A DNA stretch of 64,000 bases from Elysia crispata. Taxonomy: Eukaryota > Mollusca > Gastropoda > Plakobranchidae. The notes beneath the pieces were generated by a model. That model saw nothing but the letters and a program-made list of their open reading frames with translations, ran no database searches and was not told the origin of the DNA. The stretch covers positions 147,402-211,401 of the forward strand of contig JAWDGP010006539.1 of NCBI GenBank assembly GCA_033675545.1, in the 5' to 3' direction. Positions 1 to 38,519 of the stretch are shown here, one piece after another. Made by a program: the position numbers and the translations under genes. The first letter of the stretch is position 1; each line of letters begins with the position of its first letter.

Positions 1-1704
1 TCTGTCTTTAGGAAGATTTGCATATCAATAAAAAGTCTGTAAATGAAAGTAAAGAGCAAGAATTCCTTATATTTGAGTGTGTGATTCTACTTAAGCAAAG
101 ATAAAATTTATTAATTAACTCTGAACAAAGATGACAATTAAAAGGTAATATCAAAATATGTTTAAAAAAAATACACTTTCACTGAAGAACTGAAAAAGGG
201 TTCTATAACAGATTTGATGGGGCGATCTGTTTGTATATGGCTATGAAAATATACACAGCCAGTCACTCGACTTGTTCGTAGGAAATAAGTCTGAAGTCTG
301 CTAGTAAAAGTTGCAAACTGTATAATCCAACACAAGAGGCTGAATCTATTATCACTGTACATTTTCACTCGCTGCTCACAAAAAGTTGACTCTTAAACTC
401 ATTGTAGGTTGACTGACTGGACACAAATTCGACCCTTATTTATACTAAATCTTATTGAATTATCTAGAATCTAGAAAAGGAATAACATAGTTCATAGAGA
501 ATATTTTTGGTACACATGATGAAAAATGTGGTCTAAAATAGCAACCAATCAGAACAAAGGTAAACAAGGAGTGACAAGATGATTACTATGCCAGAAGTAA
601 GTCGAAGATTCCAGAAGAATCTAGGCCACACAAGTTCAAGGACACTTTCCTTTAAGTGCAGGCTGTGTTCAATAAACGAGACTAAATTCTTAGGCTTGAA
701 ATACAAACATACAACTGAATAAAACGGTGTCAATATAGATCAAAGTCGATCCGCTATCCAAAAAATGCGCATCTATAGAGAGTGAAGAAGTAAGTTAGAG
801 CAATAGATCAAATTACAGCACAGCACATTACAAGTTCAATAAAAACCACAAAGTGAACTGACCATCTAGTTGAATCTTTGTTTTGGTGAAGAATAATATA
901 CTGCGGTATGATCTTGAACTCTTTGTCAGTGTCATATACTAAGACTGCAAAATGAAAAGATGTCTAACAGTGATGATAAGGGAAGAAAAGACCTGGTACT
1001 ACCTCTATCTTTATAAATTAAAGGCTAATGTAGTTTTTGAATGAGGAAATATGAACGTTATTCAGAGTGCAAAGTTTTAGCTGTATTTTTATCCTTTTAA
1101 AAATTAGGATATGTTATATCATGATTATGTGGAGTCAGAAATTAGCAAATGGCTTTACTGAAAAGAAATTGTGAAGAAAATTGATGAAAAGTTACATTGA
1201 TTTAAAAACACTCCTAACAATAATATAAAATCAATTAAAGATGTTGTTCAAGATTGATCTATAAGGAAATAGAAACCTGTTCATCATCAGATTTTTCCTT
1301 CTTTGTTTTATTCCTACTTTAGTAAAGCGTGTTCTGATGATATGATCTTTCTGCTGTTAATTTTTTAGCATTGGTAATGGGTAAAACAAGGGAAAAGTTA
1401 GATCAAACTATAATTTCTTTTGATAGGTAAGCTGCTTTATTTACCTTGTTATTTTTAAAGATTATAGAGCTGAAGGTGATAGCAGCATCAATATTGATGA
1501 GAACAACAGCTAAGGAGGAATTCTAAGAGTATTTTTAGTATATTTATATTACATTTATCATTAAAATCTCTTCAACCTGTCAAAATTGGTGCAGAATGTT
1601 TATTTATTGGTTTTTTTTTTTTTGTTTACTAAAATTATTCATATTTTTATTCTTTGAGACACTTTTGAAACTACATTTTAAAAATATTTGTAATTTTTTT
1701 TCAG
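1..1704. other. Non-coding DNA left of the first visible MDM2-like exon
   Basis: No exon could be supported here on either strand. The first recognisable exon (1705) opens with two bases of a split codon, so at least one coding exon lies upstream and this stretch is probably intron. The sequence is AT-rich, and I found no segment encoding the SWIB/p53-binding domain expected at the N-terminus of MDM2 proteins. That part of the gene is therefore likely left of the window. Confidence 0.5.
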
Positions 1705-9387
<7,683 letters not shown>

Positions 9388-11369
9388 GCAATGTTCACAT
9401 AATTATTTTTTTGAACAATCATGAAAAAAATTGATACCCTAACCTTCACATAGGTAAACCAAAAAAAGGAAATATGTACTTGTCACTTGTAGCTATCAAG
9501 TGAGCAATTCATGAAGCAGAAACAGAAAAACTAGAATGCTCATTAGATAGTCATTTTCATATGTATCATCTGACTAAAATAGATGACATATATTTTTAAA
9601 GATTCATTCTGCTGATTTATTGTAATGAATAAGTTTTAAAAGTGTCAGTTGTGATAATGACATGATGTTTATTGATGCAATTACAAATGTAATTTTCAAT
9701 CGGACATAATTGGTTAGGGATGGAACCAGTTCTAGTTTTACCTTTTTTTTCAAACCTGATGGCTTGAAAAAAATTAAATGTGCTAAAACATTAAATGTGT
9801 CAGCCATCACAGGAAATAATGTGAATTATAATACTAGAAGTTAAATAACACTGCCTGGGTACAATAAGTCTTCCTAATGAGTCGAATAATAAACATAGTT
9901 AAATCAAAAATTATCATACAGTCTACAAGATTCACAGTCCAGATCTTTGATGTATGAAAATGTAGGCATAGATGAATTTGTAATCTTATTTATCTTTATC
10001 TAGTTTAGATTTGGATTTAGATCTAAACCAAAGATACACATCGTGTGACTTTATAAGCCTTTGAAAATATTTTATATAAAAACATGCTAGTGTATGATTA
10101 TCGATAACACTGATTAATTTTGTAGAAGCACCATTTGCAGGGAGAAATTTAAATTATTAACTTACAAGTATATGAATAACTTTCCCATTTTTCCTTATAT
10201 TTAATCTTTATGAGAAATTTAAGCTGGAATCAAATACTTAAAATTCTAAATTTACATTCAACGAAGTTGAAATAACTTCCAAATTTTTTCATTTGCTTAC
10301 TAGTTCTCACCCCTTGAGAGTCCTACTTTATTCGCCTCATACAGGGCTGTTCATGCATTGATGATGTTAATTTTTTGTGAACTCCAGTGGTCTAAATGTT
10401 CTCAGTAACGACTTAACTTTGGAACTTCAAATTTGTGGAATATTTTATTTAGGTTGATAACATCTCTAAACTTTATCACATATGTTTTTTTCCTAGTTTG
10501 ATTGTTTTGTCAATACTTTCTATCTGCATCCAAGTTTTTTAGAATCCATGTTATAATTAAGTTACAGGCTTTATTTGGCATAAAAGAAACTTTGGAAGTT
10601 CAGAAATTAATGGATGCAAAACATAATGAAAAAAAATTAGTTTGTATTGTCTTTGTATTGTTAGGGGATGGATTATCACAAAAGTTATGCTCAGCTTTGC
10701 TTTATGTTTTTGCTAGCACATGAAGTTGTAGCATCTAGATCTACTTGCTTAATAATAATGACACTATTTTCACTTTTCTGAGTTATGCAAATTCAAGTGG
10801 GCCACAATTTTTAGAATTCTGTAGACAAGGATAGGGAATTAAGTAAGTTATGTGTGTCAGCCTTAAATTTTTAAGAATTGTCATAACTTAAAATTTGTCA
10901 CAGTAATGAAAAAAAATGTTCTGAGAGAGTTATTGTATTTTACAAAATATTTTTTAGCAAATATTGATTTTGCAAGAGCAATTTTCAAAACAGTGTGTGA
11001 TGTTGCTATGGATTTATTTCAATGCTTGCCAGATCAAACCCCTTCCTCATCCTAAAAGATGTTTATTCATAAATATTAGTCAATGTGCTTTCAAGTTATT
11101 GAGCCAAAAAGATGTAAAGATTATGTTTTCTCATGTGTAAGAATTATATCTTCTTGATTAAATGTATATATGGATCCCATCCTTTTGGAAAAAGGTTTTT
11201 GTTTTTTCCCTGCCTTAGTAATCTTTATGAGGTAACTTATGATGACCCAAAACATCTTAATATCTAAACTGATGTTGTCATACTAGCAAAGAATTTCAAG
11301 TGCTTTGCAAACAGCGAACCTTGAGTAGATTTTCTAACGCACTAAAAGCAGTATGTTAAACTGAACTAT
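9388..11369. other. Intergenic DNA after the MDM2-like gene, including its 3' UTR
   Basis: The 3' UTR must start at 9388. An AATAAA occurs at 9888-9893, but I cannot confirm its use. The rest is AT-rich with no recognisable coding or RNA gene. Confidence 0.5.
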
Positions 11370-11790
11370 TCACTTTCGGAAATCTATGAAATAAACACAG
11401 GAGCTCTCCAGGGCTGTGTGCTATCTCCAACGCTGTTCACACTATACGCAAATTGTCATCCACATCGAACTGTGAGAACTGTTAAAACTTGCAGATGATT
11501 CTGCTGGTAAGAGCTTCTTCCCAATATCACTACAAATGCCATACATGAAAGACTTAGAGAAATTTGTAGAGGGTTGTGAAGACAGTAATGTTACTGATCA
11601 TTAGTTGTAAGGAAATTATCACACACTGCAGATATAATAAAGATAAAAATTTCACGCTGAAGATTGAGCACAGTAAGTGGAAATAAGCATGAGCAATAAA
11701 TGTCTTCAAACATTTAAATCAAAGAATGTATTATCTTAAATTACATTCTTTAATCCTACCTCTGTCAGCTCATTGAGAACTGGCCCAGGT
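11370..11790 (+). mobile_element. Decayed LINE reverse-transcriptase fragment (CR1/L2/Rex1-like)
   Basis: Translation from about 11390 reads INTGALQGCVLSPTLFTLY. This is the conserved block around the QGxxLSP motif of non-LTR reverse transcriptases. It is followed after frame breaks by KLADDSAG (11485-11508), a degraded (F/Y)ADD catalytic box, and by DLEKFVEGCEDSNVT, which resembles the segment after the ADD box in CR1/L2/Rex1-type elements. Several frameshifts and stops show that it is dead. Neither a 5' part nor a 3' end is visible. Clade assignment is from memory of family motifs. Confidence 0.75.
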
Positions 11791-17763
<5,973 letters not shown>

Positions 17764-18079
17764 TCGGGGGGTCGGGGGATTATGGCCATTAAATGTAGTT
17801 TATGGGTGTTCATGTTGGGTCTTGCCATGTAGCATCTCCTCGCGCAGCTTCCTGACCTGAAGTTGACGGTTGCGACCGTAAAAACTATCACCGGAAAGCA
17901 TTCTTGGTCAACTGTTAATTTTTCTCTTTTGTTCACCTGCGTTTTGATGTGCTCCACTTCCAGCACAGGAGATCCTGCTCTGCTGGGATTGATCCAGAGT
18001 CTACACACATACACTCTTGTTGGATTATTCAAACGGGCAACTGCTATGTATTGAAAGAACGTTTTGGTTTTCGTTTCAG

Positions 18080-29118
<11,039 letters not shown>

Positions 29119-30405
29119 GCCTGAAGAGCTGCCCACTGATTCTAACAGGACTTTGCGAAAAAAGGCTGGCCGTGCTTACCGACAGTTGATAAATGATAAA
29201 TTAATTATACTCTTTCTTACGGTGACGTTTAGCTGTTTCAAGAAGCCGAGTATGAACTGCGGTGGATATTTATATCAACAAAAGTATCTAGATTGCCTTG
29301 GCAAAAGACCCAACTTGGCTTTTAAGGAGTTGGCTTTTGATTTTGAATACTATTCAACAATTTTAACTCTTCTCCGTGTAGTCAGGTTAAGCTATTTATG
29401 GCCGTATAGTCTCATACAACGTAAACCTAACCAAGTTTCTCTTTTATACCAATCTATTAATTCTTAGCAATCAGTCATTCTACAAGCTATGGTGAAGCAA
29501 GAAATGCTCTTCTTATGAAGTATCAACTTTTTATACTTAATGTACAGGTGTTGCACACCCAATCACATCTTCTCTGCGTTATACACCCTCTTACTTTGCC
29601 ACTTGGATTAAACAAATGTGTGTATTTTGCCTGCATGCTTTTCAAATTTGCAATTACTAAGTTCCATAAGTTGTTGATCTCACCAAACTTGAGGATTTCA
29701 AAGGGTTAAAAAATATTTAGTTTGACCAAAACTGAGATCTACAATTACAAAGGGAGTCATCAGATAATATACACCCAGACATTCGTGAACGAGTTAAACT
29801 TTAAAAATTACTTAAGATTGCTATATTTGTTTGTCTAAATTATCATCATATTTTGTAACACATGAAAACGCTAGAAATGCTGAATTGTGAGGAATCACAG
29901 CCGCTTTTTACATTACTGATAATCCATCTCATTCACGATTTGGCATCATAAAATTCCTTTTTCTGTGAGATATTATCTTTAAAATCTTGATGTATATCAT
30001 CATCACCATCATCATAGATTCTATCATCAATATTTTTTAATCACATCAGTATGTTTATCAGAAGCATCCTCTGTGAAGATCAATGTGAAATTATTTTTTT
30101 TTTTATTTTTCAGAGTTTTCATTTATACAAATCATCAAAAATTATTCAAACCATAAAAATAAAAACTATTAACACATAATTATGACCAATGAAAAACAGT
30201 TATCATATTGCCACAAGTAATAACCAACCTATATTGAATTAACAAATTGCTTTGTTTTTCCCAACAAAAACGGTCACTAACAAAGTGAAGTATTGTTCAC
30301 AATATTAGATAGATAGCGTCAAGAACCAAAACAGACTACGAAAGAGGGAATCTTCACAGGAAAAGAAGGATATTACATGTATTTTACCAGGTGGAGGAAA
30401 AGCAA
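29119..30405. other. 3' UTR of the SUEL receptor gene and flank
   Basis: The 3' UTR begins at 29119, but its end is not clear. The open frame at 29093-29467 overlaps the receptor's last codons in another frame and has no motif. A short CAT/ATC-rich patch sits near 29997-30015. No other gene is visible. Confidence 0.5.

Positions 30406-30450
<45 letters not shown>
30406..30450. repeat. (CAA)n microsatellite
   Basis: About 15 CAA triplets. The poly-Asn frame across it is an artefact. Confidence 0.95.
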
Positions 30451-30906
30451 AGTACTAGCAGACAATGTAAGCTCCAATATAAAAGAATACAACGAAATGG
30501 AAAGAAATAATGTAAGCTTGAAATCACTTCAGGGAAAAGTGGTAGTGCAAAATTCAACATCGCAAAAACATAACTCTAGGTCGAGGGAATAGGAAAGATA
30601 AAAACTGATACACATATTTGTTAAGACAATGATGAATTATTCACAATAACGCTTCTAAAAGATCTTATGATACATTATCTAAAATTACAGCTGTTGCCTA
30701 ATGTAAAGACTTATAAGACCCGCTTATATCAAGCTATAGGGCATCGCATTTTAACAACTCAAAAGAGCAAACGCAGCATAGTTTCATAAGAAAAAAAAAA
30801 TCGTGCACTACAATCTTTTGAAGAACTTGTATCGTAAACACGATCAATAATTTGCAACACTCTGTTTGGATTAATGTTATTTACAATAGTTCTTACAGAA
30901 TTCGGA

Positions 30907-30925
30907 TCTCTCTCTCTCTCTCTCC

Positions 30926-30968
<43 letters not shown>
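30907..30968. repeat. Compound (CT)n-(TA)n microsatellite
   Basis: A short CT run is followed, after a few bases, by about 42 bp of alternating TA. Confidence 0.95.
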
Positions 30969-30970
<2 letters not shown>

Positions 30971-31296
30971 AGCTGGGGTAGCCGTTCACATGAACAGGTT
31001 AAATACAATAGAACAGTCTCTTTGAAAGCGAAACTATAAAGTGAGCTCAATAGAATTTAATTTTAAATTTTAGTCCAACTTATGCCTTTTTCTTCTAATA
31101 ATGTTATTATGGTATACATCTATATCCGGCGGGTTCTTCGCATACGGTTCGTCAAATATTTTTTTCTTTCTTATCCTTCAGTGTAAAGAAAAAAATAGTA
31201 CGATTCTTTTCCCATAAGAGGTTCACCCAGAGACTAATTCAAGAAAAACATGTTTCGTTCTATTTGGAACTCTTCAGTGTGGAGCAGAATATAGTA

Positions 31297-31646
31297 GGAG
31301 ACTTTTTCCTTAAGAGGTTCATCCACAGACATATTCCAGAGGAGACTTTTTCCTTAAGAGGTTCATCCACAGACATATTCCAGAGGAGACTTTTCCTTAA
31401 GAGGTTCATCCACAGACATATTCCAGAGGAGACTTTTTCCTTAAGAGGTTCATCCACAGACATATTCCAGAGGAGACTTTTTCCTTAAGAGGTTCATCCA
31501 CAAACATATTCCAGAGGAGACTTTTCCTTAAGAGGTTCATCCACAGACATATTCCAGAGGAGACTTTTTCCTTAAGAGGTTCATCCACAGACATATTCCA
31601 GAGGAGACTTCTCCATAATTTGGTTCATTCAAGAGAATATGTTTCG
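31297..31646. repeat. Minisatellite with a 43/44-bp unit, seven full copies plus a diverged end copy
   Basis: Copies start at about 31297, 31341, 31385, 31428, 31472, 31516 and 31559, with a partial diverged copy at 31603. Each reads GGAGACTTTTTCCTTAAGAG, then a TTCATCCACAGACATATTCC block; the 43-bp forms lack one T. A segment with GTTTCGTTCTA(T/C)TTGGAAC flanks the block on both sides (near 31252 and 31639), so the array grew inside a larger repeated unit. Open frames through it are forced by the repeat and are not genes. Confidence 0.95.
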
Positions 31647-31689
31647 TTCTACTTGGAACGTAAAGCATGCCGTGAGAAAATACAGGAGC

Positions 31690-32347
31690 AGTAGATCTAG
31701 ACCTAGCACCTGCAATTACTGTCCTTGTGCTTTATTGACCGTAAGGGCAAAACAGGGCCTCAGAGGAAACTGTTTTCGTTTAATAAATGTAAATGGTAAA
31801 ACTGTATCAGAAGGTTGAAGGGCAATACGTGAAATTACGTGTTCTTCATGTTTGTAAAGCCCGCATGTAATTTGGACTTCAATAATGTTTGAAGTAGTTT
31901 TTGTGACCACATACCTGGCTCCGTTCATGATTTTCGGTGGATTTATTGCACAAAGCACCATCACAGGCATCCCACATTTAACAGTCAGTATATGTGGAGG
32001 CAGGCAGCCTGACATATATTACAGATGAAAGACATTTCGCCAACAGAGCATGTGTTCTTAAAGTTTGTGTGGCACTATGATAACGCTGGTGTTGGTGGTT
32101 TTGGGAGTGGCTGAAGGCGTTCTTCGATTTGCGGGTTTGGTGGCCGTTCTTCAATTTGTGGGTTTGGATGTGGCCGCAGATTTGGTGAATGTAAAATCGG
32201 AGGGTATAGTGAAAGACGTTCTTGCCTAGGAACTGGCGTTTGGTCTGCTTCTGCCCCGTATTGCTCTTCTGCTGCACGTTGTCTACACACTCGCTTTACA
32301 TCTGGTGTCGAGCGTCCAATTGTTCCGCCACGACGTTTTCGGGGCAT
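31690..32347 (-). mobile_element. Internally deleted Helitron remnant (N-terminus joined to helicase C-terminal part)
   Basis: On the minus strand the sequence starts with MPRKRRGGTIGRSTPDVKR, like the first residues of animal Helitron Rep-helicase proteins. It runs through a decayed zinc-finger segment (GEMSFICNICQA) and then jumps to the C-terminal part of a PIF1-family helicase: LPPHILTVKCGMPVMVL, NGARYVVTK, LPFTFIKRKQFPL and ALTVNKAQGQ. The HUH Rep domain and most helicase motifs are missing, and the frame changes and stops right after KAQGQ. It is therefore a non-autonomous or dead derivative. The terminal CTRR hairpin was not identified. Family assignment is by motif recognition. Confidence 0.8.
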
Positions 32348-32890
32348 CCTGGTAAACCTTAATACTAATAAAGTGCTGATAAATGAGTCAATGTAGACGG
32401 TGAGAATGTTTGTTAGTAGATCTTGATCTAGATCTAGATCTAGATTTAGATCAACTTGACCTTAACTCATGCTTGGGAAATTTCGTCCAATACAAACTCG
32501 TGGTGCTGATAATAGATCTAAAATCAGTTGGGTCGAGATCTAGATTCTAAATTATAGATCTCGATGTGGATAGATTGCTCGATATAATGCATTGGTAGTC
32601 ACGCCATTTATAATTTACTTTAAGCGGTATGACTTTTTAAAAACTTGGATTGGATTTGACGCTGGACAACGAAGAGAACCAATGAGTAGGCCTACCGGTA
32701 ATATAAAAACCATGCCGGAAAATCCAATGGCGAACTAACTTATTCTTAATTATAATAATTTTATTCAAATACAAATCAATAAAAAAAAGGACCAGGCAAA
32801 CATTGCATTTAGTAAGATCTAGCTTCTGTGAAAATTTCATAAGATTCAGTTGAGCCGTTTTCGAGCATTGCGAACAACTTGCCGAATCTA

Positions 32891-32951
<61 letters not shown>

Positions 32952-34610
32952 AAGCGGACTTGGATGGTTTGAACGCGAACTCCTCCGTTATTACCCAACC
33001 CACACTTTTGAAACTTTGCAGGCGTCTACAGCATACATGTCGCTAGGTTCTAAATCATAAAAAATCAACGCAACTGCTTTCCTCGATTTCCTCAACATAG
33101 GCTAACTTACGATCACCAACGCCGCGCGCCATTTTTTCATTCTTTATCAACGGAAGTCTTTTTCAATGGACTTGAGGTGTAGATCTAGGTTGAAATAACT
33201 GCGTGGCTAAGAATTCCCGCAAGGCAGTGCACTTTTATGCGAAAACTCACAGCTTTCTAATAAGCGTTTAAAAGGATCTAGAGATCAGATTGAGAAAAAA
33301 TAGAATATTAAGTCGATTTCCTTTTTCCAAAAGGAATTAAGTTCTATATCTAAATTTTGTGTTTAGAATTATAACTATCGAGATATCTAGATTCTAGGTA
33401 AAGATGGATAGGTGGCATATATTTGGATCATATAAGTAAAGGTGGAGATGTCAAGACCATTTACAAGCCTTTTTAAATACCCACACGCACCCCAGCCCCT
33501 GCAAATTGACATCAAGGTGCCGTTTGTAGAGCGGGGTTTTCAGCTTGTAATTTCATAAAAGCTTAAGGTTATAGAGTAATTTTTTTATGCAACTCTTTCA
33601 GATGACTATGAGTTGAAAAAAAAAAGACTTTTTAAAAAATGGGAAAAAAAGGATAACAATAACCAGAAAGTCTTTTTAAAAGATATCAAGAAAAGGATGA
33701 ATTCAGCTTGTGTTGCAGTAATAATTATTTCCAAACTACCTTTTAAAAATGATAATGTAAAAGAACAAACAATAATATAATCATAATTTGGATATAAGAG
33801 CAGAAAAACATGTTGGGACAAAGAATCCAACAAAGAATTTTATATCCATAATGGTTGAAACGTTTCTGGATCTAAAAAAAGATTAAAGTCAGAGTAGCCT
33901 AAATAATTTTAGATTGAAATTTTAGTTGAATGCGTAATTTTATTTGTTTGTTTGTGACATGCATACTCAGTTCATAAAGGTAAATGCTTGAGTTTTGGAT
34001 AAAGTGTGAACCTAGATCTAGATATTTCTTAACTAACATACTGTTTATTTTTCACTTTTTTAAATTATCATTATTATTTTTTTTTTTAGGGGAATGTGTC
34101 TCCAGTACTATCGGACCATCACTGCATTCATTTTTTTTTTGTCAAAATTGATGTTAACATTATTGTTTTGAATGAGTTGGACACAAATATGCGCATAATA
34201 TTTCTTAAAATACTGGTGTTAAAACATAGCACTCTTTTGTGTTGTTACGCGTAGTAATATAATGCCAAGACTAGTTGAGATGGCGATGTAAACAAACCTG
34301 TACAGGAAACGATGTACCGCTATGAACTCTGCGCATGTGCACTGCGACAGTGGTTGTTCAATGGAGGTGTTAAGTAAACTAGACGTGTGGATCACTTGAC
34401 ATTGATGTAAATGATAGGGAAGCCTTCCCGGCATATTTCTAGGGCAGCTGGGCCAGTCTGACTCACTCGATCGTTCATAATTGTCGCTTTCTTTCACTGC
34501 AACAGTTCGGTTTTGCTTTCTGTTCATGATATTTAGTTTCTATTTTCTGTTGTATACAGTGTAGAAAACAATCAGGCATAATAGTTTATGTTCCATTTTC
34601 CATTAGGTGA
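32348..34610. other. Repeat-rich intergenic DNA
   Basis: It holds a GATCTA-type tandem motif (32424-32455), a (TA)n tract at 32893-32948 and scattered AGATCTAG words. An ATG closely followed by a GTAAGT donor appears on the minus strand near 33106-33132 but cannot be tied to further exons. A 27-bp stretch at 33783-33809 matches the U1-array spacer (see findings). The minus-strand open frame at 34219-34527 (102 codons) has no recognised motif. Confidence 0.5.
32893..32948. repeat. (TA)n microsatellite
   Basis: About 56 bp of alternating TA, a potential cruciform-forming tract. Confidence 0.96.
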
Positions 34611-36179
<1,569 letters not shown>

Positions 36180-38519
36180 GTCAAAGAAATGTTCGTTTCA
36201 GTAAGGAATAGAAGACAGCAATGTTGCTGGTGTGGCAGCACAGAACACTGGCCTTCAAAGTGTATAAAAAGAGGTGTAGAGACCGATAGAGTGGAAAGTG
36301 TGTTGGGGAGAACAGAAGCGCTGAGCACAACTCAGCCGAGAAGTAATGTGAGCGCATTCACAGGCGGCCAGAATACAATAAGAGTAGAAGCAACAGAAGA
36401 GCTGGCAAGACGCAAGAGGTATCAAAGAAAAACTGAAAAAGCACAAGCAGAAATTGAAAGAAAAAAAAAGAGAGAGCAGAGAAATGGAAAATGAAGCACA
36501 AGACATAGTCATTGAAAGAAGCAAACGAGGAACAAACAAAAGCAAAATGAAAAGACGACACGGACTAACAAATGAAGATTTTGGAAGAAATGAGTTCAAA
36601 CAAAATGAAATCGTAATTAAAATCACTGGAGAGAGGCCAAACGCAGTGAGAGCCATAGATATTCAAATTGTTCTAACAGCCGCACAAGGCCAAGTAGTAA
36701 AAGGACAAAAAAGAGGATTCAGGAGCCAAAGAGTAAATAATAGACATGAAAGATATGAGGAAAACATTGGCCCTATTATGGGTACCCCCAAAAAAAATAA
36801 AAATAAAGAAGAAACATTGAAGAGTATTTTGAAGAACTACTTTACAAAAAGAATGCAGTAGTGCTAGAGAAGCACTCAGGGGAGAACGACGCGGCAAGAT
36901 GGAACGTCAAAGTCAAAAAAAGAAGAAGAACACAAAATCCCACACTACTTTCCGACCTCAATCAAAACAGAAGACGCGGGGCGAAAAGATCTGTGGTTTT
37001 GTCTCCAAAAAAGAAAGACCGCTAGAGTGTTACTACTGCAAAGGTGTTGGTCACTGGCCAGTCGAACGCAAGAAAGAAGACAGAATGTGATAGTGAGGAA
37101 GAAGAAGAAAGTAAATATAAACTAAATAACTCAGAAGGAGAAACAACAAAAGAACTCAGAAATAAAGAAACAAACCACTTAAAAAAGTAACCATGGCATG
37201 AAAAAATAAGCCTTAAACTAAAAAAAAAGAATCAATGAGATCCAATTAGCACCCAAAATGGCGAGAATAATGAAATTAAATATTAAGGGTGTGAAAAAGA
37301 AAGAGAACCACTTAATCAAACTCATTAGAGGAGAGAAGAAAAGATAATTAAAGACGCCCGTAACCTAGCCACAGACCCAAAGATTCGGGCAAGATTAGAA
37401 GAAAAGATTCAATATTGAGAACTACAGAGGTGCAGCCGTTAGGGCAAAAATGTCAGGAAGAAATTGACATCCCAACCAGACATTATCTGGGAAGAGAACA
37501 AAACGTGCAAAGAAGAAGGGTCATCCAAAAAATCACAAAAGAGGATGGAGAAGTGACAGACAAAGAAGAGGAAATAAAGGAAACTTTCTCAAATTTTGCA
37601 ACCAACTTTACAACAAAGGAGAAACAGACAGAGCGATACAAGAAAGATACAGCAAGAAAACCAAAAAAAAAATAACCAATGAAATGAAAGACGTAAAGGA
37701 TAGGAAAAAAGCGAAAGAAGAGATAGAACAAAGCATCTCGGAGCTCAATAAAAACAAGACACCCGGCCTAGACGGCATTACAAACGAATTTTACCACCAC
37801 TTTAAAAGAGACATAACTCTAATCATGTCGGAAGTTCTAGAACAAGTATATATATAAACAAAGCTCTTCCAAAACAAATGACTCAATCTTACATAACATT
37901 AATATCTAAAGACGGTCAAGATTTAACAAAAGTAAAAAATTATAGACCTATTTCCCTCTTGAACTCTGACTACAAAATTTTAAGTAAAATAATAACCAAT
38001 AGACTCAAACCAGGAATGACTACGCTAGTACACAAAGATCAGCAATGTGCTGTAAAAGAAAGAAAAATACATATACATCTACATAACATAAGGGACCTAA
38101 TAACTTATTGTAGAGAAAAACTAACGAAGGCTTACATTTTAAGCATTGACTAGGAAAAGGCGTTTGATAGAGTGGACCACAATTTTTTTGCACCTAGTAC
38201 TGAGAGAATGTAATTTAGGCCAATATGTTAGGGATTGGGTTAAAATAATGTATGCTAATCCTACCAGTCGAGTGCTAGTGAACCAAAGTTTAACGCAAGA
38301 AATTAATATTGAAAGATCAGTGCGCCAAGGCTGCAGCCTATCTCCCCTACTTTATACTTAAGCTTTAGAGCCAGTGCTACAAGAAATAAGAGAAAGAGAA
38401 ACCATCAAAGGAATACAATTATCAGTTAATCAAGAGGCGAAAATTAAAGCATACGCACAAGATACGATCTTCTTCTTGACTAAGATAAACAGTATAAAAG
38501 AAATCATAGAAATATTTAA
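36180..38519 (+). mobile_element. Broken older copy of the same LINE family, 3' end cut off at the U1 array
   Basis: From 36547 on, the sequence aligns with the intact LINE at 40814-47081 (for example VIKITGERPN in ORF1, and the CYYCKGVGHWP knuckle at about 37030). ORF1 is frameshifted and shortened. ORF2 begins at about 37258 with an ATGGCGAGAATAATGA start, but nearly the whole endonuclease domain is deleted (jump near 37330). The reverse-transcriptase part (37345-38519) carries frameshifts, an in-frame TAG in the first catalytic block (at 38151) and YAQD in place of YADD. An extra open frame at 36189-36494 with its own CCHC knuckle (CWCGSTEHWPSKC) lies just upstream and may belong to this copy. 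The copy ends abruptly where U1-array sequence begins. Confidence 0.88.

Noticed and set aside
31264..31594. Repeated-peptide open frames across the 43/44-bp minisatellite, and a CRISPR-like look
   Set aside because: Repeats follow each other without unique spacers and the genome is eukaryotic. The frames follow from the repeat unit.
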